This document shows positions 1 to 7,347 of a stretch of 64,000 nucleotides of DNA, piece by piece (positions within the stretch are counted from its first letter, which is position 1; each line of letters begins with the position of its first letter). The position numbers and the translations under genes are program-made. The stretch spans positions 109,228-173,227 of the forward strand of contig NZ_CADIJO010000014.1 of NCBI RefSeq assembly GCF_902859705.1, written 5' to 3'. The DNA comes from Achromobacter deleyi (GTDB lineage: Bacteria; Pseudomonadota; Gammaproteobacteria; Burkholderiales; Burkholderiaceae_B). The notes below the pieces were generated by a model. That model worked only from the letters and a program-made list of their open reading frames with translations. It made no database searches and had not been told where the DNA came from.

Positions 1-2
1 TG

Positions 3-314
3 GCGCCCTCGCCCGACCTGCTGCTGCTGGACGAACCGTTTTCCAACCTGGACGTGGACACGCGCGAACGCCTGGCGTTCGAAGTGCGCGAAATCCTGAA
101 GACCACGGGCCACACGGCCATCCTGGTGACACACAACCAGGCCGAGGCCTTCGCCATCGCCGACCGCATCGGCGTGATGGCGTCCGGGCGCATCGCGCAG
201 TGGGATACGCCCTACAACCTGCACCACCACCCGGCCGACGACTTCGTACGCGATTTCATCCGCCGCGAAACGCTGGCCGAACAGCGCGAACAGGTGTTCG
301 CGCGCGGCCGCTAG
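3..314 (+). CDS. ABC transporter ATP-binding protein, C-terminal part (cut by window edge)
   Basis: Only the last ~103 residues are present; the reading frame is open from base 3 and the N-terminus lies outside the window. The visible part starts at the Walker B segment (LLLLDEPFSNLD, with the D-loop) and continues into the H-loop (VTHNQ). The tail ADRIGVMASGRIAQWDTP is typical of ferric-iron/polyamine/sulfate importer ATPases such as FbpC and PotA. It would hydrolyse ATP on the cytoplasmic face of an importer whose other subunits are presumably upstream. The exact substrate cannot be told from this fragment. Confidence 0.85.
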   Translation, partial: APSPDLLLLDEPFSNLDVDTRERLAFEVREILKTTGHTAILVTHNQAEAFAIADRIGVMASGRIAQWDTPYNLHHHPADDFVRDFIRRETLAEQREQVFARGR

Positions 315-337
315 CCGGCCCGCACGTGACCGACCAT

Positions 338-362
338 GTGGGCGGCGGCGCGCGCCGCCCAC
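338..362. terminator. GC-rich hairpin between convergent genes
   Basis: A perfect 10-bp inverted repeat (GTGGGCGGCG / CGCCGCCCAC) with a 5-nt loop sits between the ATPase stop and the Bug receptor stop. Its position suggests a bidirectional terminator, but there is no clear T-run on either side. Confidence 0.45.
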
Positions 363-377
363 CGCCCTGCCGCTGCC

Positions 378-1355
378 TCAATCGGCCGACAGCTTCACCT
401 TTTGCGACAAGGCCTTGAAGGCCTCGTACTGGCTGCGCGTCAGGCGCTCCACTTCCTCGGGCGTCGAACCGTACGGCATGAAGCCGGCCTGTTCCAGCTT
501 GTCCTTCACATCCGGCATCGCCAGCGCTTCGCGGAACGCGTCGCTGAGCGCGGCCGTCACGTCCGCCGGCATCTTGGCCGGGCCATACACCGCGAACCAC
601 GGGTCCACCACGGCCGCCCCGTAGCCCAGTTCGGCCAGCGTCGGCACATCAGGCAGCGCGGGCGCGCGCTTGCTGCCAGTCACTGCCAAGGCGTGGACCT
701 TGCCCGCCTTGATGTGCGGCAAGGACGCCGGCAGGTTGTCGAACATCACCGGCAGATGGCCGCCCAACAGGTCGTTCAGGCCCTGCGCGCTGCCCTTGTA
801 CGGAATGTGCTGCATGCCGGCGCCCGTCAGCTGATCGAACATCACGCCCGCCAGGTGCATGGACGTGCCGGTGCCCGGCGTACCGAAGGCGGTGCCCGGA
901 TGCTGCTTGGCGTAGGCCACCAGGTCCTTGACGCTGTCGACCTTCAAGGCTGGGCCGGTTTCCAGCACGACCGTGGACGCGCCCAGCATGCTGACGCCGG
1001 TGAAGTCCTTGGTGGGGTCGAACGGCATCGACGGATAGACGAACGGGTTGAGCGCGTTGGTCGAAATGGCGCCGAAGCCGATCGTGTAGCCATCGGGCGC
1101 GGCCTTGGCCACGGCGTCCATGCCGATGTTGCCGCCCGCGCCGGGGCGGTTTTCGACGATGACGGGCTGGCCGAGTTTCTCGGCCACCTTCTGGCCCGCG
1201 GTGCGCGCCACCAGATCGGTGGTGCCGCCCGCCGTGTAGGGCACGATGAAGGTGATGGGCTTGGCCGGATAGCCGGCCGCCTGCGCGGCGGCGGCGCCAT
1301 GGACCACCGCCAGCGCGGCCACGGTGCGCAGGACGTTCAGGGTAATGCGTTGCAT
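378..1355 (-). CDS. Bug/TctC family periplasmic substrate-binding receptor
   Basis: This 325-residue protein has an N-terminal signal peptide (hydrophobic to about residue 27, AAAAQAAG) and then the canonical Bug start YPAKPITFIVPYTAGG, followed by VIVENRPGAGGNIG and a DGYTIG motif near residues 80-110. The length and these motifs fit the tripartite tricarboxylate transporter receptor family. Members bind carboxylates or other small metabolites in the periplasm with a Venus-flytrap fold. No TctA/TctB membrane subunits lie nearby, so it is an orphan receptor, as is common in Bordetella and Achromobacter. The ligand is unknown. Confidence 0.92.
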   Translation of the reverse strand: MQRITLNVLRTVAALAVVHGAAAAQAAGYPAKPITFIVPYTAGGTTDLVARTAGQKVAEKLGQPVIVENRPGAGGNIGMDAVAKAAPDGYTIGFGAISTNALNPFVYPSMPFDPTKDFTGVSMLGASTVVLETGPALKVDSVKDLVAYAKQHPGTAFGTPGTGTSMHLAGVMFDQLTGAGMQHIPYKGSAQGLNDLLGGHLPVMFDNLPASLPHIKAGKVHALAVTGSKRAPALPDVPTLAELGYGAAVVDPWFAVYGPAKMPADVTAALSDAFREALAMPDVKDKLEQAGFMPYGSTPEEVERLTRSQYEAFKALSQKVKLSAD

Positions 1356-1872
1356 GATGTCTCCATCCCTATTGTTATCAAGTCAGGGATGCGCATCATA
1401 CTGCTGCGCGCTTGGCACGAAACTGACACGACTGTGGCGCAATTCATACGCCTGCAGCCAGATTGACGGCGCTTTGCCCATGCTGATGCGTCACCTCGCG
1501 GCAATCGATGATAGAGTGGCGCTCTGTTGGGCCCCGCGCCCTCACACTACCGAACTGCACAGGAGGAAAAAAATCATGCAAAACACGATGCAACAACAAA
1601 CTTCCCACGCTGCAGGCCGCGTCTAGTCCGTTCGAATTCTTCTTGCTGTCGCCACTGCATGCCACCCGCGCATGCAGCCCCGCCCGTCCACGCGACGGGC
1701 AACGTTCGCATAGCAATCCATTCGCATTGCCTTGGCCCGGACCTGCCACACAGGGTCTCCCATACGCCTCGCCCCCGCACGGCCATCGCCTGCCCGAGCG
1801 CGGTATCCGCACGCCTGCGCTTGGCAGGACGCGCGGCCCAGGGAGCCCCGGATGATCTGATCTGGAAATACC
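1356..1872. promoter_or_regulatory. 517-bp region between Bug receptor and rtcB; contains a leader ORF
   Basis: This gap carries the outward promoters of the Bug gene (minus) and the rtcB-prfH operon (plus). It contains one convincing small ORF (1576-1626) behind an AGGAGG ribosome binding site. About 60 nt after it lies a hairpin with arms GCCCGTC/GACGGGC (1682-1700) and a 5-nt loop. Roughly 250 nt remain between the leader stop and the rtcB start, long for an ordinary 5' UTR in this compact region. I saw no other gene; the longer frames here lack family features. Confidence 0.5.
1576..1626 (+). CDS. Putative 16-residue leader peptide upstream of rtcB-prfH
   Basis: ATG at 1576 follows AGGAGG by about nine nucleotides, one of the strongest Shine-Dalgarno sequences in the window. 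The ORF encodes MQNTMQQQTSHAAGRV and stops at 1626. It is rich in Gln, Thr and Ala codons and has no recognisable fold. It ends about 247 nt before the rtcB start and is followed by a small hairpin (1682-1700). It could be a translated leader controlling rtcB-prfH, a small protein in its own right, or a chance frame. There is no homology evidence; only the ribosome binding site and the location support it. Confidence 0.4.
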   Translation: MQNTMQQQTSHAAGRV

Positions 1873-3009
1873 ATGGGCAATTGCATTCAAACCTTGTCCG
1901 AGCGCGTCACGTTGATCGCCTCGGACGAGACCTGGATCGAAGGCAACGCGATCCAACAACTACACACCACCGCTGAACTTGCCGGCATGCGCCGCGTGGC
2001 CGGCATGCCTGACCTGCATCCCGGCCGGGGCTACCCGGTGGGCGCAGCATTCTTTTCCACTGGCCGCCTGTACCCCGCCCTGATCGGCGGCGACATCGGC
2101 TGCGGCATGGCGCTGTGGTCGACCGACGTCGACGCTCGGAAAGCGGCGCCCGACAAGCTGGAAAGAAAGCTGGGCAACCTGGATGCCCAGCTGGACGACC
2201 GCTGGCAAGCGCTCGCGTCCGAACTGGCGCCCGCTGACGTGGGCTATCGGCAGGCGCTGGGCACCATCGGCGGCGGCAATCATTTTGCCGAGCTGCAACG
2301 CATCGACGAGATCCACGACCCCGAGGCCGTCGCGGCCTTGCAGCTGGACGTCAAACGGCTGGTGCTGCTGGTGCACAGCGGCTCGCGCGGATTGGGCGGC
2401 GCGATTCTGCAAGACCACATCCATCGGCATGGGCATGCCGGCCTGGCGCAAGGCAGCGCAGACTGCACGGCCTACCTGGCCCAGCACGACGGCGCATTGC
2501 GTTACGCCGAAGCCAACCGGCAACTGATCGCGCGCCGCATGCTGGACCGCCTGGGAGCCAAGGGCGAACAGGTGCTGGACGTGCACCACAACCTGGTGAC
2601 GCCGTCGGTGATCCAGGGCGAAGCCGGCTGGCTGCATCGCAAAGGCGCCACGCCGTCGGATGCCGGGCCGGTCGTCATTCCGGGATCTCGCGGTGACTTC
2701 AGCTACCTGGTGGCGCCGATTCCCGGCGAAGCCAGCCTGTATTCGCTGGCGCATGGCGCCGGCCGCAAATGGATGCGCAGCGAGTGCAAGGACCGCCTGT
2801 TCAAGCGCTACACCCCGGCGCAACTGGGCCGCACCAAGCTGGGCAGCCACGTCATCTGCCAGGACAAGCAGCTGATCTACGAAGAAGCGCCCGAGGCCTA
2901 CAAGCCCGTGGACAGCATCATCGACAGCCTCCAACAAGCGGGGCTGGTCACAGTGCTGGCCAGGCTGCGCCCGGTGCTGACCTACAAGACGCGCGGAGGA
3001 TGCTGCTGA
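1873..3009 (+). CDS. rtcB: RtcB-family RNA ligase (RtcB2-like, paired with prfH)
   Basis: The 378-residue protein is a 3'-phosphate/5'-OH RNA ligase of the RtcB family. Visible metal and catalytic residues are D74 and C77 in GGDIGCGM, H137 in GGGNHF, H168 in [10 protein letters not shown]238/H239 in DVHHN, and the presumed guanylylated H294 in [10 protein letters not shown]. The length is slightly below the ~400-residue E. coli RtcB. The next gene, prfH, overlaps it by one base (TGATG), so the two are translationally coupled. In the family, RtcB2-PrfH pairs rejoin 16S rRNA cut in the decoding centre, for example by colicin E3-type nucleases. That role here is inferred from the pairing. No rtcA or sigma-54 rtcR regulator is adjacent. 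Confidence 0.93.
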   Translation: MGNCIQTLSERVTLIASDETWIEGNAIQQLHTTAELAGMRRVAGMPDLHPGRGYPVGAAFFSTGRLYPALIGGDIGCGMALWSTDVDARKAAPDKLERKLGNLDAQLDDRWQALASELAPADVGYRQALGTIGGGNHFAELQRIDEIHDPEAVAALQLDVKRLVLLVHSGSRGLGGAILQDHIHRHGHAGLAQGSADCTAYLAQHDGALRYAEANRQLIARRMLDRLGAKGEQVLDVHHNLVTPSVIQGEAGWLHRKGATPSDAGPVVIPGSRGDFSYLVAPIPGEASLYSLAHGAGRKWMRSECKDRLFKRYTPAQLGRTKLGSHVICQDKQLIYEEAPEAYKPVDSIIDSLQQAGLVTVLARLRPVLTYKTRGGCC

Positions 3010-3644
3010 TGGAACTGCTGCAACTTTCCGCGGCCCACGGGCCTGACGAGTGCTGCCTGGCGGTCGCCAAGGCGCTGGCCTGCCTGCTGCGCGAAGCGCG
3101 TGGCCTGGGCATCGATGTCGACATGCTGGAATCCGAAGCCGGCGCCAGGGCGGGCACGTACCGGTCGGTGCTGCTGAGCCTGGACGGCGCGGGCGCTGAA
3201 GGCCTGGCGGCCGATTGGGAAGGTTCGATCCAATGGATCTGCGCCAGCCCCTACCGCCCCGGCCACGCCCGCAAGAACTGGTTCATCGGCGCCTTGCGAT
3301 GCGAGATGCCGACGAGCCAGCTATCCAGCGAAATCCGCTTCGAAACCACGCGTTCGTCCGGGCCGGGCGGCCAGCACGTCAACAAGACCGAGTCGGCCGT
3401 GCGCGCCACTCATGTGGCCACGGGCATCACCGTCAAGGTGCAGACCGAACGCAGCCAGCATGCCAATAAACGCATCGCCACGCTGCTGATCGCCCACCGG
3501 CTGGCGAACCTCGCCCAGGCCCTGCAAGCGGCCCAGCGGGCCGAACGCCGCCAGTTTCACCACCAGGTGGAACGCGGCGGTCCCCGGCGTGTCTTCAAAG
3601 GAGAAAACTTCGTGTTGATGAAAATGCGCCCGACACAGGCGTAG
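3009..3644 (+). CDS. prfH: Peptide chain release factor homologue PrfH
   Basis: This 211-residue protein has the class I release-factor catalytic segment [19 protein letters not shown], with the GGQ at residues 120-122. It lacks the long N-terminal and codon-recognition domains of RF1/RF2, as expected for PrfH. The GGQ loop hydrolyses peptidyl-tRNA. PrfH of the RtcB2 pair is reported to recognise ribosomes with a damaged decoding centre and release the nascent chain so the RNA can be repaired. The start ATG overlaps the rtcB stop by one base. ArfB (YaeJ) is an alternative short GGQ protein, but the rtcB neighbour and the ~100-residue N-terminal domain favour PrfH. Confidence 0.92.
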   Translation: MELLQLSAAHGPDECCLAVAKALACLLREARGLGIDVDMLESEAGARAGTYRSVLLSLDGAGAEGLAADWEGSIQWICASPYRPGHARKNWFIGALRCEMPTSQLSSEIRFETTRSSGPGGQHVNKTESAVRATHVATGITVKVQTERSQHANKRIATLLIAHRLANLAQALQAAQRAERRQFHHQVERGGPRRVFKGENFVLMKMRPTQA

Positions 3645-3648
3645 AACG

Positions 3649-3693
3649 AAACGGGCCTGCATCCCTGGTAACGCTGGGAATGCAGGCCCGTTT
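3649..3693. terminator. Hairpin terminator between prfH and the convergent pirin gene
   Basis: A perfect 14-bp stem (AAACGGGCCTGCAT / ATGCAGGCCCGTTT) encloses a 17-nt loop right after the prfH stop. The A/T-ended stem lies between two convergent genes, so it probably terminates from both sides. Confidence 0.75.
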
Positions 3694-3755
3694 GCCGTCC
3701 GCGCCAACCGGCGGCGACATCACCGCCGTGAACGCACCGTCGGCAAACGTTGGCA

Positions 3756-4661
3756 TCACGCGCGCGGCGCGGGCAGCGGAATGAACTCGGTCTCGTCGCC
3801 CGGCACCGTCTGGCCAAAGCGGTTGCGCTGCCATTCCTCTTTGGCCTGTTCGATGCGGTCCTTGCTGCTGGACACGAAGTTCCACCAGATGAAACGCGGC
3901 CCTTCGAGGGGCTCGCCGCCCAGGACGGCAAAGCGCGCATCGGTGCGGGCGCGGATCTGCACCGGACGGCCCGGCGCAAAGACGATCAGGCGGCCGCTTT
4001 CGAACACCTGCCCGTCGACTTCCACGGAACCCGTGGCCAGGTAGGCCGCGCGTTCTTCATGTTCGGCCGGCAGCACGGTCACCGCGCCGGCCTGCAACTG
4101 CATGTCGCCATAGAACAGCGGCGAATGCGTCTTGACCGACGAGGTCTTGCCGAACAACGAGCCCGCCACGACCTGGGCGCGCACGCCCTCGCCTTCGATC
4201 ACGGGCTGGGCATCCAGGCCGTAATGGGTAAAGCCGGGATCGGTCTCTTCGTGTTCTTTGGGCAGGCCGACCCAGATCTGCAGGCCACAGAGGCGCTGCG
4301 AGGCCTGGCGGCTTTCGGGCGAGGAACGTTCAGAATGCACGATGCCCCGGCCGGCCGTCATCCAGTTCACTTCGCCAGGCAAAATAGTCTGCGTGTTGCC
4401 GGTGCCGTCGCGGTGCACCATGGACCCTTCGTACAGATAGGTGACGGTGGACAGGCCGATGTGCGGATGCGGCCGCACGTCGATGCCGGACCCGGCGTTG
4501 AATTCCACGGGCCCCATATGGTCCAGGAAGACAAAGGGGCCGACGGTGCGGCGCTGCGCCGAGGGCAGCGCGCGGCGGACTTCGAAGCCGCCCAGGTCGC
4601 TGGTGCGCGGCACCACCACGGTTTCGATCTGGCTTTCGCCGGGTTGGGACAAGGTGGACAT
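3756..4661 (-). CDS. Pirin family protein (longer form)
   Basis: A 301-residue bicupin pirin. The N-terminal cupin carries the metal-ligand motif PHPHIGLSTVTYLYEG and a later VHSERSS, where His and Glu residues bind the metal. Pirins are iron- or metal-binding proteins; some act as quercetin 2,3-dioxygenases and others modulate metabolic enzymes. The start at 4661 is chosen because AGGAG lies just upstream; in-frame extension to 4769 adds residues without family similarity. A second, shorter pirin follows upstream in the same direction with a terminator between them, so they are neighbours rather than one transcript. The substrate is unknown. Confidence 0.88.
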   Translation of the reverse strand: MSTLSQPGESQIETVVVPRTSDLGGFEVRRALPSAQRRTVGPFVFLDHMGPVEFNAGSGIDVRPHPHIGLSTVTYLYEGSMVHRDGTGNTQTILPGEVNWMTAGRGIVHSERSSPESRQASQRLCGLQIWVGLPKEHEETDPGFTHYGLDAQPVIEGEGVRAQVVAGSLFGKTSSVKTHSPLFYGDMQLQAGAVTVLPAEHEERAAYLATGSVEVDGQVFESGRLIVFAPGRPVQIRARTDARFAVLGGEPLEGPRFIWWNFVSSSKDRIEQAKEEWQRNRFGQTVPGDETEFIPLPAPRA

Positions 4662-4749
4662 GGAATACGCTCCTGTAGGGTGGCCCTGGGGCCATCTTAA
4701 GCCCGGCCGGTTCTTTGCTGAACCGCCGGCGCGGCATTGCGAAAAACAA

Positions 4750-4780
4750 GGCCGGGCGGATCTCGGCAATCCGCCCGGCC
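4750..4780 (-). terminator. Rho-independent terminator for the upstream pirin gene
   Basis: A perfect 12-bp stem (GGCCGGGCGGAT / ATCCGCCCGGCC) with a 7-nt loop follows the stop of the 4788-5486 gene. On the minus strand it is followed by a T-rich run (TTGTTTTTC), giving a classic intrinsic terminator. Confidence 0.85.
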
Positions 4781-4787
4781 GCCGGCT

Positions 4788-5486
4788 TTACGCCAGGTCG
4801 AACACAAGCACTTCGGCATCCTTGCCGCCGGACAGCGCGACACGGGTTTCATCGGTGATGGCGACGGCATCGCCAGCCGCCAGCTCGATGCCGTTGACAA
4901 CGACACTGCCGCGAGCCACATGGACCCAGGCACGGCGGCCGGGAGCCAGGTCGAGCGTGGCGGACTCATCGCCGTCGAACAGACCGGCATACAGCCGCAC
5001 GTTCTGATGGATCTTCATCGAACCATCGATGCCATCGCCCGACACCAGGGCTTGCAGGCGACCGCGCTTTTGCTCGTCGGAAAAGGCCTTTTCTTCATAC
5101 TCCGGCGCAATGCCGGTGACGTCAGGCTCGATCCAGATCTGCAGCAGGTGGGTTTCCTGGTCGGCACGCGGGTTGAATTCCGAGTGCATGACCCCCCGGC
5201 CGGCGCTCATGCGCTGGACGTTGCCGGGCTGGATGGTGGAGCCGCTGCCCATGCTGTCTTTGTGGGCGATGGCGCCATCCAGCACGTAGGTGATGATTTC
5301 CATGTCGCGATGGCCATGCGTCCCGAAACCGCGGCCGGCGGCGATGCGATCGTCGTTGATGACACGCAGCGCGCCAAAGCCCATGTGGCCGGGGTCGTAG
5401 TAGTTGGCGAAGGAAAAAGTATGGAACGAGTCGAGCCACCCGTGGTTGGCATGGCCCCGCTCGGCGCTGCGGCGAATGGTAAGCAT
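4788..5486 (-). CDS. Pirin family protein (YhhW-type, short form)
   Basis: A 232-residue pirin opening with MLTIRRSAERGHANHGWLD, as in YhhW-type family members. Metal ligands are in GTHGHRDMEIITYVLDG and VMHSEFN. YhhW of E. coli has quercetin 2,3-dioxygenase activity in vitro; the physiological substrate here is unknown. The start at 5486 matches the conserved N-terminus and lies behind a plausible GGGAG; extending upstream enters the regulatory gap. It is divergent from a LysR gene (5669), an arrangement suggesting that regulator controls it. It ends at a strong terminator. Confidence 0.9.
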   Translation of the reverse strand: MLTIRRSAERGHANHGWLDSFHTFSFANYYDPGHMGFGALRVINDDRIAAGRGFGTHGHRDMEIITYVLDGAIAHKDSMGSGSTIQPGNVQRMSAGRGVMHSEFNPRADQETHLLQIWIEPDVTGIAPEYEEKAFSDEQKRGRLQALVSGDGIDGSMKIHQNVRLYAGLFDGDESATLDLAPGRRAWVHVARGSVVVNGIELAAGDAVAITDETRVALSGGKDAEVLVFDLA

Positions 5487-5632
5487 AGTGGTCTCCCTGT
5501 TGCAATTAAGTGAATGGTCTTGCAGCCGCTGGCATCGATCTATCGCTGCATCTGGCTTGGCTGCTAAACCGGCATGAATAGAATTGTGCCTGGTCCGCCC
5601 CAGGTAATTGACGCTATGATTTGACGGAACCA

Positions 5633-5647
5633 TTCAATTTATTTGAA
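5633..5647. promoter_or_regulatory. Candidate LysR operator
   Basis: The inverted repeat TTCAA-TTTAT-TTGAA lies 21 bp before the LysR start, in the divergent gap to the pirin gene. LysR proteins bind T-N11-A-type dyads and often repress their own promoter from such sites. No experiment supports it. Confidence 0.4.
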
Positions 5648-5668
5648 CGATCAACCGGAGCCTCCCCG

Positions 5669-6583
5669 ATGCAAGCGATTACCCCCGAACTCCTGGTGCT
5701 GGTGGACGCAATCGCCCGCCACGGCAGTTTCGCGAAGGCGGCGCGCGAGCTGGGCAAGGTGCCGTCGGCAGTGACCTATTCGATCCGCAAACTGGAAGAC
5801 GGGCTGGACGTCCTGCTGTTCGACCGCTCGGGCCACCGGGCGCTGCTGACGCCGGCCGGCGAAACGCTGCTGAAGGACGGCCGCCACGTGCTCCAATCGC
5901 TGGACGATCTGGCCTGCCGGGTCAAACGTATCGCAACCGGTTGGGAAGTGGAACTGCGCATCGCAGTCAGCGCGGTGCTGCCCTGGCGCCCGCTGTACGA
6001 CCTGATCGAGGAATTCCAGGCGCTGGAAACGGCGACGACGCTGCGCTTTTCAACAGAAGTGCTGAGCGGCAACTGGGACGCACTGACGTCAGGCCGCGCA
6101 GACCTGGTGATCGGGGCCGGCGCGGCGGGCGAACCGACCGGCCCGTACCGATCCCAAGCAATGGGCCAGGCCCAGTTCGCGTTCTGCGTGGCGGCGCACC
6201 ACCCGCTGGCATCCGCCCCACAACCGCTGAGCCGCGCGGACATCACACGCTATTGCGCGGTAGTCGTAGCCGACACGTCACGCAATCTCCCGCCGCAGTC
6301 GCGCGGCATCCTGGCGGAACAACCGACGCTGGTGATGCCGACGATGCAGGCAAAGATCGAAGCGCAGATCCGCGGGCTGGGATGCGGGTATCTGCCCCTG
6401 ACGCTGGCGGCGCCTTACCTGTCGCAAGGGGTGCTGGTGGTGTGCGAAACGGACGAAGGCATGTCGCTGACGGAACACGTGGCGTATGCATGGCGGGCCG
6501 AGGCGCCTGGGGAGGCGTTGAAGTGGTGGCTGCAGAAGATGAAGTCGCCGCGGTTGTGTGAGGGGTTGTTGGGGCTTGCTTGA
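5669..6583 (+). CDS. LysR family transcriptional regulator
   Basis: A 304-residue regulator with an N-terminal winged helix-turn-helix (GSFAKAARELGKVPSAVTYS, residues ~19-38, followed by a YSIRKLEDGLDVLLFDR wing) and a C-terminal effector-binding domain. The start at 5669 gives the usual short lead-in before the HTH. It is divergent from the short pirin, and LysR genes commonly control the divergent neighbour. A palindrome just upstream could be the shared operator. The inducer is unknown. After the stop there is a long gene-free stretch containing structured repeats. Confidence 0.9.
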   Translation: MQAITPELLVLVDAIARHGSFAKAARELGKVPSAVTYSIRKLEDGLDVLLFDRSGHRALLTPAGETLLKDGRHVLQSLDDLACRVKRIATGWEVELRIAVSAVLPWRPLYDLIEEFQALETATTLRFSTEVLSGNWDALTSGRADLVIGAGAAGEPTGPYRSQAMGQAQFAFCVAAHHPLASAPQPLSRADITRYCAVVVADTSRNLPPQSRGILAEQPTLVMPTMQAKIEAQIRGLGCGYLPLTLAAPYLSQGVLVVCETDEGMSLTEHVAYAWRAEAPGEALKWWLQKMKSPRLCEGLLGLA

Positions 6584-6620
6584 GATTTGTTTGCCTGCGT
6601 GAGGGTGTGCTTCTTGGGCC

Positions 6621-6794
6621 GCTCGGGGCGCAGGGCATGTGTGGGGCGGGCGCCCACGATTGCGGTCCGGAGCCTTCGCTCCGGACTTACCTAGGCGGCC
6701 CCCCCCTTCGTCATCTTCGTCCGCCTTCGGCTCCCTTCAGATTCCCTCGGGCGCATCGAGGTTGCCCGCCCCACACATGCCCTGCGCCCCGAGC
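6621..6794 (-). repeat. Stem-loop element copy 1 (31-bp perfect arms, conserved loop)
   Basis: Arms 6621-6651 and 6764-6794 are perfect 31-nt inverted complements. The 112-nt loop, read on the minus strand, holds a 56-nt block (6763 to 6708), a 20-nt variable spacer and a 36-nt block (6687 to 6652). The second block contains a 9-bp hairpin, GTCCGGAGC-GAAG-GCTCCGGAC. Both blocks are identical to those in copy 2, but the arms are not: apart from the inner GGGC/GCCC their sequences differ completely. The strand given is the one that matches copy 2 read on plus. Confidence 0.9.
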
Positions 6795-7138
6795 TACATA
6801 TCGGCGGTTTGAGGCGCTGCTGCGGTGGCCTAATGCGGCGAGACTTGCGGGGCCCGTCAGTTGGGGCCGCGCGGGCGGCCCCGCCTAACTTACGCGGTGG
6901 TTGGGCGTCGTCACGATGACGCTGCGCGCTGGCCAAGAAAAGCGCTCTTGCCAGTGGTGGTGGCGAGCAAACGCCGCGACTCGTCTTTCTCTCTTCTCCA
7001 CAAGCGCGCAGCGTCCCTGCCACACTTTCCAACGCCGCAATGCCAAACGTGGCCGCCCGCGCGGCCGCGGCTTGGCGGCCCTGCAGATTTCATGCCCTGA
7101 CCACGGGTCGAGCGGCGCGACAAACCAAGACGCACGTA

Positions 7139-7298
7139 GCCCCTGGCGGTGGTGGCTTGCTGAGTGGGCAACCTCGATGCGCCCGAGGGAATCTGAAGGG
7201 AGCCGAAGGCGGACGAAGATGACGACGGGGCAGTCCGGAGCGAAGGCTCCGGACCGCAATCGTGGGCGCCCACTCAGCAAGCCACCACCGCCAGGGGC
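7139..7298 (+). repeat. Stem-loop element copy 2 (31-bp perfect arms, conserved loop)
   Basis: Arms 7139-7169 and 7268-7298 are perfect 31-nt inverted complements. The 98-nt loop holds the 56-nt block (7170-7225), a 6-nt spacer and the 36-nt block (7232-7267). All 92 block nucleotides match copy 1 in inverted orientation. It ends 50 bp before the convergent stop of the YeeE-type gene. Confidence 0.9.
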
Positions 7299-7347
7299 GA
7301 CCTACGAAGAGATAACGCCACGATTCACGATGACCCGCGACAAACCA

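Larger units (their letters stand above)
6584..7347. other. 764-bp gene-free region with two stem-loop repeats
   Basis: No frame here resembles a protein; the short ORFs on both strands are by-products of the repeats. The region contains two copies of a palindromic element in opposite orientation (6621-6794 and 7139-7298). Between them are a self-complementary run (GGGCCGCGCGGGCGGCCC, around 6863-6880) and a related run near 7049. A 12-bp direct repeat CGCGACAAACCA (7116-7127 and 7336-7347) brackets the second element. Confidence 0.75.

Noticed and set aside
1508..1976. Overlapping 115-149 codon frames upstream of rtcB
   Set aside because: They have no family features and different frames overlap each other and the rtcB start. 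Only the short ORF with AGGAGG is kept as a candidate.
3009..3644. ArfB (YaeJ) identity for the GGQ protein
   Set aside because: The tail and the ~100-residue N-terminal domain differ from ArfB, and the overlap with rtcB is the PrfH context.
6621..7298. Retron or CRISPR interpretation of the stem-loop elements
   Set aside because: There is no reverse transcriptase, cas gene or regular repeat-spacer array. Long paired ends recall retron a1/a2 segments but nothing else fits.
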